In this document: positions 21,644-31,552 of the stretch, piece after piece
How positions within the stretch are numbered: the stretch's first letter is position 1
Layout of the letters: every line of letters starts with the position of its first letter
Source: Nothophaeocryptopus gaeumannii
Taxonomy: Eukaryota > Ascomycota > Dothideomycetes > Mycosphaerellales > Mycosphaerellaceae
DNA: 64,000 nucleotides
Direction of reading: 5' to 3'
Assembly: GCA_031771865.1 (NCBI GenBank)
Contig: JASISA010000041.1
Span: 2,852,001-2,916,000 of the forward strand
Notes under the pieces: generated by a model
What the model was told of the DNA's origin: nothing
Database searches by the model: none
What the model saw: only the letters and a program-made list of their open reading frames with translations
Translations under genes and position numbers: made by a program

Positions 21644-22246
21644 ATGCCTCCTAGGCTCTCCTCCTCCACCCACCGCCGCCACAAGCTTGCAGATTTCCTG
21701 GATCGCACTGGTACCGTCATGGTAAAGCAGTGTTCGACGTGCGCGAAGCACAAGAGGGTGTGTCGGGTACGTTCGGTCGGGTCGATGTAACGAGTGTGTC
21801 CGGCGCGGTCAGCGCTGCGACATGAAGGTCACAAAGTCTGAGTTCGACCGGCTGGTGGCTGAACGTGAGAGGCTCCAGTCTAGTATAAAGGAGGCTCAGC
21901 AGGCGCAGAGGAGGCGCAGCACCGGTTAGAGGAAGCGCAGCGCTCTCAGCAGATGGCTTTCGAAGCGTCTCGTACGGCGTTTGCCCGCGAGATGAGATTG
22001 CGACAACAGTTGGACTTAGTGGATAAGCGGTCCGATGAGGCTGTTGCTGTGGAAATACGGGATATCGAGGAGCAGGAGCAAGAGGAGCGGGCAGCTGAAG
22101 CTACGCTAGGCTTCGACGAACCGTCCTACGGGCTGAATCTGTCTCCTATGACCTGGGGCGCCCTCGAGGGCGTTGATCCCTTCGATTGGTCGTTACTGGA
22201 TCCCAACCCCGATGGAATTGTTGCAGGAGTAAGCGGCAATTCATAA
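21644..22246 (+). pseudogene. Antisense accessory ORF of the chromovirus: Zn2Cys6-like cluster plus coiled coil
   Basis: On the strand opposite gag-pol, from the ATG at 21644, a protein begins MPPRLSSSTHRRHKLADFLD and then VKQCSTCAKHKRVC. After a missing base near 21762 it continues RSGRCNECVRRGQRCD. Joined, the cysteines follow C-x2-C-x6-C-x8-C-x2-C-x6-C, the Gal4-type Zn2Cys6 spacing. A second one-base shift near 21908 leads into a charged Gln/Glu/Arg coiled coil and an acidic Leu/Trp-rich end (MTWGALEGVDPFDWSLLDP) closing with TAA at 22246. It converges tail-to-tail with the pol stop at 22241, overlapping by 6 bp, and its start is ~90 bp from the LTR, which may supply a promoter. The function is unknown; DNA binding is an inference from the cysteine spacing. 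Confidence 0.75.
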
Positions 22247-25200
22247 GATGTTCCGCGGCTCCCAGGTAATTTCCGAGTCGTCGTACCCTCTCCATTTAAT
22301 AAGGTACTGATCGTCTTTATAGTCCAGAATCTTTTCGACTTCGAATTCGGTTTCTTCTTGTGGGACAAATGAAAATGTCTCCTGACAAGGTGTCTCGGCG
22401 TCGGCTGGTTCAAAGAGAGATGTGGAACACTGGATGAATCTTTGCATCTGCCGGTAGTCGTAGTCGGTAGTTGACCGGTCCTTGGCCTCTTCAATCAAAA
22501 ATGGCCCGACCTTTACATGGTCTAACTTTCTGGTCTTTCTTCTCGTTTGAGATTTCTCGTGAGGAGATAGACCTTATCCCCTCCTTCAGCTGAGGTGCCA
22601 TTTGTGAGCCATGCTGTCGCGATTTCAGCAGGTGTCCTTGTTGTCGTAGGATGGCCTTGTTCATTTCAGTGAACATCCTTAAGCTGGTCAACCGCAATCA
22701 ACGCCCGTGGTGCGTTAGGGTGAATGCCAGGTTCGCCAAACAGGTGTGGATCCCTTCCAAAGTTTGCGAAGAATGGCGTGAGACCCGTCGTCTCAGATTG
22801 CTGGTTGTTGAGTGCGATTTGTGCCATGGGTAGGAGTGATACCCAATTGTCCTGTGCGTAGTTGATGTAGTGGCGTAGGTATTGTTCTGAGTGTCTGGTT
22901 CATCCGTTCGGTTTGTCCGTCGGTTTGCGGATGAAACGCCGTTGAACTTGTGTCTGATCCCGATCGTGGATACGAGTGTCTTCCAGTAGTTCGATGTGAA
23001 CAACTTGTCTCTGTCGGTAATGAAGACCTCTGGGAATCCGTGATATCGTACAAGTCTATCCAGCACAAGGTGTCCGAGTTGCTCTGCCGTGTATGTCTCA
23101 CACGCAGGAATAAAGTGCGCGTACTTCGTGAGCCTGTCGACCATGACCAGTATCATGTCGTACTTGACTTTCGTTGCTTGATCCGTCGATCCTGGGGTTT
23201 CGTAATGAAATCCATCGTAACTTCGTCCATGGTTGTGTCGGTGGGCTCCGGAATTTAAGTTGTCCGTACTTCGAATGTCGAGATGCCTTGTTCTGTTGGC
23301 ATTGAACACAGCGTGCGATGTATTTCTTGACTCGTTCTCGCATATGTGGGAATCAAAGTTGCGTTGGATAAGCTCTACTGTCTTCGAGATTCCTGGATGT
23401 CCGTATTGCGGATCGTTGTGATGGTGTCGAATGCACTCTTCCTGTCGGTCCGTCGGTACTTGGTACTTTTCCTGTGCAATAGGAAATTGTTCTGTCTTGT
23501 CTTGCAGAACTCGCACTATGTTGTTGAACTCCATTTGGTTGGCACTCAGGCTTCCATCCTGGTTGTCTTGAGTATGCTGTGCTGCACTCTTTCCTTTCCT
23601 TCCATGTAGTCACTTCGTCGGCTCAGTGCGTCGGCTCGACCGTTGTCTTTACCAGGTGTATAGCGGATTTCGAACTTGTACTGACCAAGGAGCTCCGACC
23701 AGCAGGTCTGCCTTTCGAGTCAGTTGTTTAGTCGTAGTGAAGTAGGTCAGATTCTTGTGATCAGAAAGAATCGTGAGCCTGGGTGCTCCTTCCGCATATG
23801 CTCGCCAGTGCTGCAGGGCAGCGACAATCGCAAGAAGTTCTTATCATGGATGTCATAATTCTCTTCTGCGGAGTCATCTTTCGGGGTAGTAGGCTACCGG
23901 GTGTCGCTTCCCGTCGTGCTCCTGTGTGAGACACGCGCCTATCGCCATATCCGATGCATCTGTTTCGATTTGCACTTCCTTCGTACCGTCGAAAAGTCGA
24001 AGCGTTGGCGCTGTGGCGCACATTTCTTTGAGTTTGTCGAATGCCTGTTGGTGTCGTTTTCCCCTGGAACTTGGTGTCTTTTCTCGTGAGTTCCGTCATT
24101 GGTTTCGCAATCCTTGAGTAGTCTGGGATGAACTTTCGATTGTAGTTCGCGAGTCAAGGAAGGATTGTACTTCGGTAACATTCGTGGGTCGAGGCCATTC
24201 GTGTATCGACCGTGTCTTTGCTGGATCGATTTGGATTCCTTTCGTACTAAGGATAAATCAAAGGAATTTGACTTCCTTTTTGTGGAACTCGCATTTCTCT
24301 GGTGCTGTCTTGAACCCTACTCGTGTGAGGCGTTCGAAGACGTCTTGGACTTGCTTGATATGCTTGCTCAGTTCTCCTTGGTATAGACCAAGATGTCGTC
24401 CATGTAAGCGATAACACAGACGTCAAGCAAATCTCGTAGTGTTTCATTGACAAGGTCTGGCATGAGGCTGGCGCATTGGTAAGCCCCATTGGCATAACCA
24501 GAAACTCGTAAAGTCCATATCTTGTTCGGAATGCAGTCTTCCATTCTTCTCCCTTCGCCATTCGTATTGCGTAGAATGCGTCTCGGAGGTCGATCTTTGT
24601 AAACCAGTCTGATCCGGTAAGTCGATCTTGTGCTTCTTCGATGCTTGGTAATGGATATCGGTTCTTGATTGTCATGTCGTTGAGCCTTCTATAGTCAACG
24701 ACCATTCGCAACTTCCGTTCTGCTTTGGTACGAAGAGAATTGGAGAGCCTGCGCTTGAGGTGGACTTCCGTATCCATCCTTTGGCTAGCTTCTCCTTCAG
24801 CCATTCATCTAGGGCTTTGAGCTCTTTCTCAGATAATGCGTAAATGGGTCCCCATGGAGGCTCTTTCCCAGGCTGAATCTTGATCTTGTGATCCCATGGT
24901 TGGTGTATAGGTAAGGCTTCCTTGCCTTCCTCTTCCTGAAAGAGTCTCGACCATCTTTGGTACTCCTCAGGGACATCTGGCGCTGAGATCGCCATCTGCT
25001 TTCCAGGATTGCCAGTTCCTCGTCCGTGATTCCGTGACCTGCTGGACCCGCAGTGTCTATCCGGGGTGGCTCCAGTCTCTGGGCTCAGTGTCGGCGCAAG
25101 CTGAGTTGTGCACAGCTGTTCTTTCGCCTCATCCGCCGCGTACTTTCGACGCTGTACGGGTCTGATACGGGTGGCACTTCCGTATCCTTCAAATGTAGTA

Positions 25201-25480
25201 CTCCTCTCTTCCAGTCAATTACTGGGTTGTGCTTTCTCAACCAAGGCATGCCTAGCACGATATCCCAGCTGGCCATAGCTGTGACATCTAAGACAATCTC
25301 CTCGTGGTGCTGTTGGATAGCCAGTGGTAGCGGTATCGTCTCGCGCTCCACACAGGGTAAAGGGTGATCCGTCGACCGCGATCAGTTCATACCCTTGTTT
25401 CTTCGTCTGGGTAGCTAGTCAGTCCGTTTTACAAATGACTCGGATGCAAAGTTCCGCTCGCTCCGAGTCGATCATGGCAC
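22241..25480 (-). pseudogene. pol: Chromovirus pol: protease, RT, RNase H, integrase, chromodomain (frame-shifted)
   Basis: The domains occur in order on the minus strand. Protease remnant: AMIDS at about 25480, then VLDVTAMASWDIVLGMPWL. Reverse transcriptase: GWIRKSTSSAGSPILFVPK, LRMVVDYRRLNDMT, FTKIDLRDAFYAIRM, and the catalytic YMDD at 24406-24395. RNase H: VQIETDASDMAIGACL near 23960. Integrase zinc-binding region HPGISKTVELIQRNF and RCVQCQQNKASRH, then the core ILVMVDRLTKYAHFIPA and PEVFITDRDKLFTSNYW. The C-terminal chromodomain at about 22370-22241 reads [20 protein letters not shown]. Several frame changes split it, so no full polyprotein can be made. Confidence 0.88.
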
Positions 25481-27541
25481 TCGTCTTGAGTCCATTGACG
25501 ATAACTTGTGTGCTGAACACTGTTGCTGATGCTTGAGCTTCTTGTGTGACGTTTAACTCCCTTCGGCCGCTCATGCCTGAGGTCGATCCTTTTCCCGAGA
25601 CTGTGGCTCTATTGTCTAACCAGTCCAGGATCTGTATACGTGTTTCCTCCAGTGTTTTGGCCATAGCTTTCTCTTGTGGCAACTCGTTGCATGCGTATCG
25701 GCTCTGACATGCTTGTGCTTGTTTGTAGCCATTCTTGAGGTCTTGGATCGATGTTCTCATCTCGTTCGTAACGACTTGTCCGCGCGGTGTTAGGTACCCG
25801 TACGGTGTAAACCAGCTTCCAATTGGTGGTCTATCCCAGATGAATGTTGAAAACTCTTCTTGGACGTCTAGCCTGGGATACCTCCAGAACATTGATCGTA
25901 GTTGTCCTAGGAAGAAATCAAACTTAACTGGGTTAAGCAGTCTTCCTCCTGTCGGTGTTCGTGGAAAGATCTCTTCACTGTTGCGTGCTATGTGAAGGAT
26001 CATCTTGCGTATTGGTTCCGGTGCGTCCACGCTAAGGTGAAGTATTTCGTCGTTGTCATCGTCCTCACTGGATTCTTCTTCCTCTTCCGAGGTTCCTTCC
26101 TCAGTTTCCTCGTCACTGGATGACTCTTGTGGGTTCTCCGGAATCTCAGGTAAGATACCCGTGATAGGGTAGTCGTCCGCCTGAGTAGCGACATCCATCA
26201 CCACTTCCTCCTGTGGGGTCCCCTCAGATTCATTGGGATTTTGGTTCTCCTTATCGCTGTCATCAGCGCCCCAACAGGTTTCATCCAAATCCTCCTCGTC
26301 CGGCGTTTGAACGTGACGATCAAGTTGTCGTAGTTCGTCCGGAATTGGTAAGTGTCGGTGTCCTCAACTGTGGTGTTGATTGGTGGAACCGGGGCAGGTC
26401 TTCGTGGCGCAGATGGCCAGTATCCTGCTTCCATCTTCGAGGAGTAGTGTGTTTGACACGAATCGTCATAACAGAATCGCCAGTGAAGGCTTCCGTGACC
26501 GTTCCGCAGTTCCCGACCTGTCTCGTCAGGTAACTTTCGTGTCATCATACCAAACAATCGTGGCTTTTGTTGATCGGCGCCTGTCGTTTCGTAGGCTCCG
26601 CGTCCACGTCGTGGTTTCGTTGCATCGTGTTGAACTGTCGTTGCACCATGTTCTTTGAACGACAATTCCTCGCATAGTGGCCTTCCTTGCCACATGCATA
26701 GCAATTCAGTTTCTTCTCATTTCTTCTGGGCGAACTCTTGCCCTTCCTACTTCCTTTGAACGGGCGACCTTTCTGGGTTGCATTGAACTGCCAGTCCATT
26801 GCATCGGGGTCACGCTGTTGTCTCTGAGGTGGTTTAGACCACCCATCGCGTCGTCGAGGGCACATAGCCTGCCCTTCCCGTAACCTTGGAATCATAGCGT
26901 CGCTCCATGGCTCGCTCGTAAAGTTGGTCGTCAGTTCAATCGCCGCTTTAATCAGTTCTCCGGGCTGTCGATCTTTCCAGAGTATCGCATCAGTTCATCC
27001 TTGACTGAGTCTCTGAGACCTCGTCGGAACATAACTTGGAGAGCATCGTCGTCCCAATCCGTGATCTGAGCGTGCTCCTGAAACTTGGCTGCGTAGTCTG
27101 CCGTGGAACCTTCTGAGTGAGATGTTGGATAACCCGGACCGCGGTCGAAACCTCGTTCGAGACTCCATACACCTGCTTCATTGCGTTCTTCATGTGATTC
27201 CAGGTCCTGAAGATTCCCGTCGAATCCTCGTCACTGTCAAGTAGTTCCTGAAAAGGTTTGATCCAGTGCTGCACACGTCCTCGCATAAAGGTCGTTGCGA
27301 AGAGTGGCTTCTGAGCTTCGGTCATGTCGTTAAACTTGAAGTACATGTCCATTTGGGTAAGCCAGATGTCGAACTTGTCTCGGTCGCCATAGTAGTAGTC
27401 CGGCTTGCCGACCTTGAGGAGTTGTCATTGGTATGGTTGGCAAGTGCATTGATGGCCGACTGAGATGTGCTGGATCGTTGGCGAGAGCTTCCTGCTTCGC
27501 TGGGGCGGAGTTCCCCTTCCGGTTTGCTGAGAGGCACTCAT
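25481..27541 (-). pseudogene. gag: Chromovirus gag with CCHC zinc knuckle (frame-shifted)
   Basis: It begins at the ATG at 27541, 17 bases after the LTR. The capsid-like region reads YYYGDRDKFDIWLTQMDMYF, then FMRGRVQHWIKPFQELL and WNHMKNAMKQVYGVSNE. The zinc knuckle CYACGKEGHYARNC lies near 26700-26660. An acidic Glu/Ser/Asp linker follows, and a segment containing FDFFLGQLRSMFWRYPRL leads to the protease. Frame breaks include missing G residues near 27108 and 26957, and an early stop with a shift near 27425. Confidence 0.82.
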
Positions 27542-27558
27542 CCTGAGGGTGTTCAAAG

Positions 27559-27915
27559 TGTTACGCACGGTATCTCGCTTGTCAGGTGACTCGCTTAATC
27601 ACGTGGAATGGCTTCTTTGGAGAATGCGTCGGCAAGTGGAACGAAGTGAAGGAAGTCTTGGCTTATTCCAATCAGTGAGATTGTAACATGAGTTGAACAC
27701 GATGATTGCTAGTCAACCATCGAGACTATATACCTAGAGGTTCCTCAGAGAGAGCGTGTGGCTCTCATGCTCTCATGAATCCTCCTGCTCTCATCTGAGA
27801 GCGTGAGAGCACTCGGCAGCATGAGAGCACCTTGCAGCGGGTATTGCCGCCCTTGGCGCGCACCCGCGCCGCATGGATTGGTTGGTTGTGGCTTCTCTCG
27901 GTTCGATCCGTAACA
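27559..27915 (-). repeat. 5' LTR of the chromovirus (357 bp)
   Basis: On the minus strand it starts TGTTACGGATCGAACCGAGA and ends GTGCGTAACA. The 164 bp at 27722-27559 are identical to the same part of the 3' LTR. The U3 part (27915-27723) is unlike the 3' LTR U3, has CTCTCA/GAGAGC inverted repeats and a TATATA-like box (GGTATATAGTC) just before the shared block. Its first ~20 bases resemble the start of the solo LTR at 28431. Confidence 0.85.
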
Positions 27916-29396
27916 TATATATCTTAATAATTAGGCTAGTAGTAATGTATAGGAGCGAGGTATAGATAGTAGGAAAGGAGACTAGAATCTTAAAAATACT
28001 CTAATAAAAGCTATAGGTAATATAGAATAGATTCCTATAGATAATCCTTAGGGCCTACTAAGCTATACTAACGCGACTATTATATAAAGAACTCTAGATC
28101 GAAGATATTACCGAGTATAGGAAGAGAACTACTATAGCTATAATAGCTACGTAGAGGTAGAGGCCGGATATATACTAGGCTATATAAGAGCTAAAGGGGC
28201 GGATCCTACTAAAGTACGGATAACTTGAGGTATATAGTAGACGCCTAAGAAAACTATATAGCTCGCTACTAGAGTAGATAGACGAGTAGGCTACTATCCT
28301 ATAGTCCTAGCTCTCTTATATAGATAGAGTAGATCTAAAGAAGACTTAGAAAGTAATATAGACTATCCTCTAGGGCTAGTATAAGCGGGACGAGTTATAG
28401 AAGTAGGATAATACTAGGCACGAAGGAATCTGTTACGGATGGAACCGAGAGGCGATGGCAGCCAACCAGTCTAAGCGCGGGTCTGCAGCTCAGCCTCGGG
28501 AGGTTCCGCTGCAGCTCGCTCACAGTACTCTCGTCGCTCGCAGTGCTTCCACCGGAAGCACAGGAAGCAGAGAAAGCAAGGAGAGCACACGAATCTCCTA
28601 TGTGTATATAGATCACGTTCTCTACTGAGGTAGATAGGAGCTTCGTGCTCAACTCAATCTCTCAATACTACTCTCTTGAGTAAAGGTTACACTTCTCAAG
28701 ACTCTGTTACCAAAGAGACATTCCGGGGTTCGACACTTCCTAGGCCTATCCACGTGACAGAGGAGACGGTCCGTAACAGAATCCTCCTACTCGCGTTTAG
28801 GACTCTATAGAATACTAATACCTAGGAGCTTTATCGAGGGCTTAGTAAAGCCTAGGCCGCGATAGTGTTCTAGATACGGTTAGAGATAATTAGCCTTCCT
28901 TACTTCCTCTATAAGGTTAGGGTACCTAATACTAGCCCCTACTACGAATATAGAGATAGAGGGATAGCTCGATACTACCTTGCCTACTATACAAATATGC
29001 GAGAGAGTAGAAGGGAACTTATCTTAGCTACTAGATACTAGGACGCGAGAAGATAGCTTACTAAGTTTCCTAGACAAACCGTAGCGTAGGTAATAAGGCA
29101 TCTCCCTATAGGACAATTCGAGTAGACCCTTAAACATCTCCTAGAGTAGGCTAGAGATCTCGAACCTAAGTAAGGAGGATAATGTTAACTCTAGCGTGTT
29201 AGCTAGCTACCTACGGGCAAACATATTAGTTCTATAGTACCTAAGATGCAGTAGGGTATAAGGTATAATAGAGAAGGGAGGAAGTTTTACGCTATAGGTA
29301 CTTTCTATAGGGTTTTCTTTTATAATATTTAGATGTGCTAGAAGGGGCACGGCCTGTAGCTAGCTCGAATACATTTATTATTATTATTATTATTAT
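27916..29396 (+). pseudogene. LINE ORF2 3' portion and tail, heavily RIP-mutated
   Basis: TA-rich sequence almost without CpA or TpG, split by the solo LTR. In 28784-29190 the plus strand reads, with TAG/TAA where Trp or Gln would be, LPYFLYKVRVPNTSPYYEYR, then MRERRRELILATRY, DARR-LTKFPRQTVA and IRHLPIGQFE-TLKHLLE-. This is the pattern of the C-terminal part of Tad1-type ORF2 (YLYK-x-VP, a Cys/His motif here changed to Tyr, then RRELLLQT). A 3' untranslated part and (TTA)n follow. The portion before the solo LTR (27916-28425) should lie further upstream in ORF2 but is too mutated to read with confidence. Confidence 0.72.
28431..28778 (+). mobile_element. Solo LTR, 348 bp, with GAATC target duplication
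   Basis: It begins TGTTACGGATGGAACCGAGA and ends GGTCCGTAACA, with 7-bp inverted ends TGTTACG/CGTAACA. The 5-bp direct repeat GAATC flanks it at 28426-28430 and 28779-28783. It is not RIP-mutated, although the DNA on both sides is. A TATA-like GTATATAGATC lies mid-way. It has no internal coding part, consistent with LTR-LTR recombination removing the body. Confidence 0.85.
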
Positions 29397-29399
29397 TAT
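29374..29399 (+). repeat. (TTA)n LINE tail
   Basis: About eight TTA units directly before the right copy of the target duplication. Confidence 0.85.
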
Positions 29400-29510
29400 G
29401 ATATTCCGTCACCTCTGTGTCCGCGAAATTCGCGTCGGGTGAACAGCATCGTCGCTCAATAAATGTCATGTAATTTCATTCCCTGATCGAGACCCTCAAC
29501 CAAGGCCATG

Positions 29511-30834
29511 TCATGAATCCGCCACTGTCCAGCCGTGGAGCTGCCGGCCCATGTCAGCGAGTGAAATGGCAGAGTCTGGGCGAACATTGCTTTTATCCTT
29601 GGCCGCACTGCAGGCGCAAAGTCCTCGGCTGCATTGTGAACAGACCTTTTTGCAGAAAACCAGCGTGGGCGACATTTTCGGCTTCTTCATTATGATCTGC
29701 TTCGCTTCGAGTTCAGGTACCGGAAGATTGACAATTGGTCGCGCTCCGTGTCCTGCAGTGAGCCGACATATGTTGGCTCGCTTGGCTCGGCGCATTCTGT
29801 CCTGCATCTCAACTGTGAGGGCGCCGCCTGGATCTTGGTTCTCGGCAGGAAAAGAGTCGATTTCCGACATCAACAGTTGGAGCGTGGAGCCGGCTTGATG
29901 GAGTAGGACCAGCGTCAGATTGTCGCTCGCCGATGCTGAAAACTTCTGTGGTAATGTCCTATCGAAAACGCCTTCTTCCGCTTTGGAAAACTGAATGAGC
30001 TTGTCGATTGCCCTCAGGTCTCGTTCGGTCCTTGGCCTTAGATCGCAAACATATAGCTTGTGACGTTGCGATCGTACCGATGGCCAGGTTGTATGCCACA
30101 CTCTCTTGAGATACATGCAATGCTGCAGGAGTACATTGGCGCCTTGGACGTCGTGGCTGATGGCTCTGGTAAACGCCTCCATGGGGAAGTCCAGTTGTTC
30201 GGAGGACTCGTCAGCCCATTTCAGCACTACACTGTAGGAACTGAGGGTAGAATGCGCCTCCATGAGCGAGTTCTCTGTGAAATCAAATGCGGCTAGTATG
30301 ATTGCTAGTCTTTGCTTAATTTTCGAGGAAGACAGGCTGTAGTCCGATGATGCAGAGCTCGCCTTGGTGATAGTGCAATCAGAACAGGAAGGGTATAAAC
30401 TAGCCGTATTCACGCCATGCCAAATGAGTGACTGTAGTTGGTAGAAGCGCCAATACGATAGAGCCCAAAAATGATCGAAGGCAAGCAAGAACCACTCCCA
30501 GACAAATGAACACACCCGTGAGATGGGAAGCGAATCTTGGACTTACATATAGCAGATGATTGCGAATCATCTCGTCAGCGCTGACTTCGGCAGGCTCGTG
30601 ATACCAGCAGGCCAGTACGATGAACGCTGCAGAAGCCAATATTCCATGGCTCGAATAGATCGAAGATGTTCTAAGTTCAGCTTGGGTCGCTCTCAGCAAC
30701 ACACGTAGGCGTGCAGATAGACCCAATGTTCGGACTCTGCAGACCTGTAAGTGCTCTCGCAGGATCATTCCCAGGGTCACACGGTGGAATAAATGGTCAA
30801 AGCCTCGCTGCTGATTGCCAGTCTGCTGGTTCAT
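29511..30834 (-). CDS. Unknown fungal protein, two exons, 402 residues
   Basis: Exon 1 is 30834-30547 (ATG at 30834); intron 30546-30432 is 115 bp (GTAAGT to CAG); exon 2 is 30431-29511; the phases agree. A hydrophobic segment (ILASAAFIVLACWYH) lies at about residues 46-60. The centre is helical (IIMKKPKMS and the region EEGVFDRTLPQKF), and the C-terminal part has a Cys-rich stretch CKKVCSQCSRGLCACS. No family recognised. It could be a membrane-associated or transcription-related protein, but nothing decides this. It lies just outside the right flank of the LINE insertion. Confidence 0.6.
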
Positions 30835-31552
30835 GGCAAAGAGCGTTGCCGCAGGTTGTGTTCATGTTGAAGAATTGACTGGGTTGCAGTGAAAAGGAAG
30901 GCCGCGGAGTCGTGCAAGAGTGCCGTCGTCAAATTTGCACATACTTCGGCGAGTCGTGCAGACACGACTCGAAGTTACGCATGTTTTAAGTCGGTCCACG
31001 TCTGTCCACCAGCCGTTACGTGTCGGGGACAAAACTTGGAATGTTGGAAGCGCCGCCGGGCTGTCCATATGTTCCCACAAGTCAGTGACGAGGCACTGTG
31101 CGGCCTCCATAGAGATTCCAATCCGACACCTCACAGCTCTCAGTCTGGGGATCCAGCCTATAAGTGCCCTATAAGTGGCGTTTCAAGGACGCTTGCACAG
31201 GGACTTTGAGGATACGAGCGTCGGCGCAAGCTTGGAGGCACGGGACGACGATTCCGCTGCGTGGCGGTGTCATGTCACTGTGAGAGCAAATGAGTGCAAA
31301 TGAACATTGATGTTGGCTTTGCGTGTATTTGATGGCATTCAATGGAAGAGCAGGGCGTTGAGAGAAGATCGAGAACCCTCGGAAGATGATATTGTAAGCG
31401 GAAGTCGGAGCTTTCAAAGCTCAACCGCCGATGGTGCCTCGGGTGTCGACAACGTCACGCCAAGAGATGCGGCTCTGCGACGCTGCGACACTGCCACTGC
31501 CACTGTTTCACGCTGCTCGCCCAAGCGCTGTCCATCTTGATAGAGTCGCTGT

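Larger units (their letters stand above)
21261..27915 (-). mobile_element. Ty3/gypsy chromovirus-type LTR retrotransposon, frame-damaged
   Basis: A 6655-bp element on the minus strand: 5' LTR at 27915-27559, gag, protease, reverse transcriptase, RNase H, integrase with C-terminal chromodomain, polypurine tract, 3' LTR at 21554-21261. Both LTRs begin TGTTACGG and end CGTAACA on the minus strand. The order RT-RH-IN with a chromodomain places it among the chromoviruses. Coding regions are broken by several single-base deletions but not by RIP. No direct duplication is seen at its two outer edges (TCTAG on the left, TATAT on the right). Confidence 0.9.
20172..29409 (+). mobile_element. Tad1-like LINE insertion, internally interrupted, with 13-bp target duplication
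   Basis: The left flank at 20172-20184 and right flank at 29397-29409 share TATGATATTCCGT, read as a target-site duplication. The element begins at about 20185 and ends in (TTA)n at 29374-29396, a typical LINE tail. ORF1 lies at the left; the right part translates, once RIP is allowed for, as the C-terminal end of a Tad1-type ORF2. Only about 2.2 kb of LINE sequence remains, so most of ORF2 (endonuclease and reverse transcriptase) is gone. A gypsy element and a solo LTR occupy the interior. The left part is barely mutated, whereas the right part is saturated with TpA. Confidence 0.78.

Noticed and set aside
28395..28652. 85-codon minus-strand frame
   Set aside because: It lies within the solo LTR and its flank; no protein features.
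20172..29409. CRISPR-like or satellite array in the repeat-rich block
   Set aside because: Repeats are explained by LTRs, target duplications and a (TTA)n tail; no regularly spaced units.
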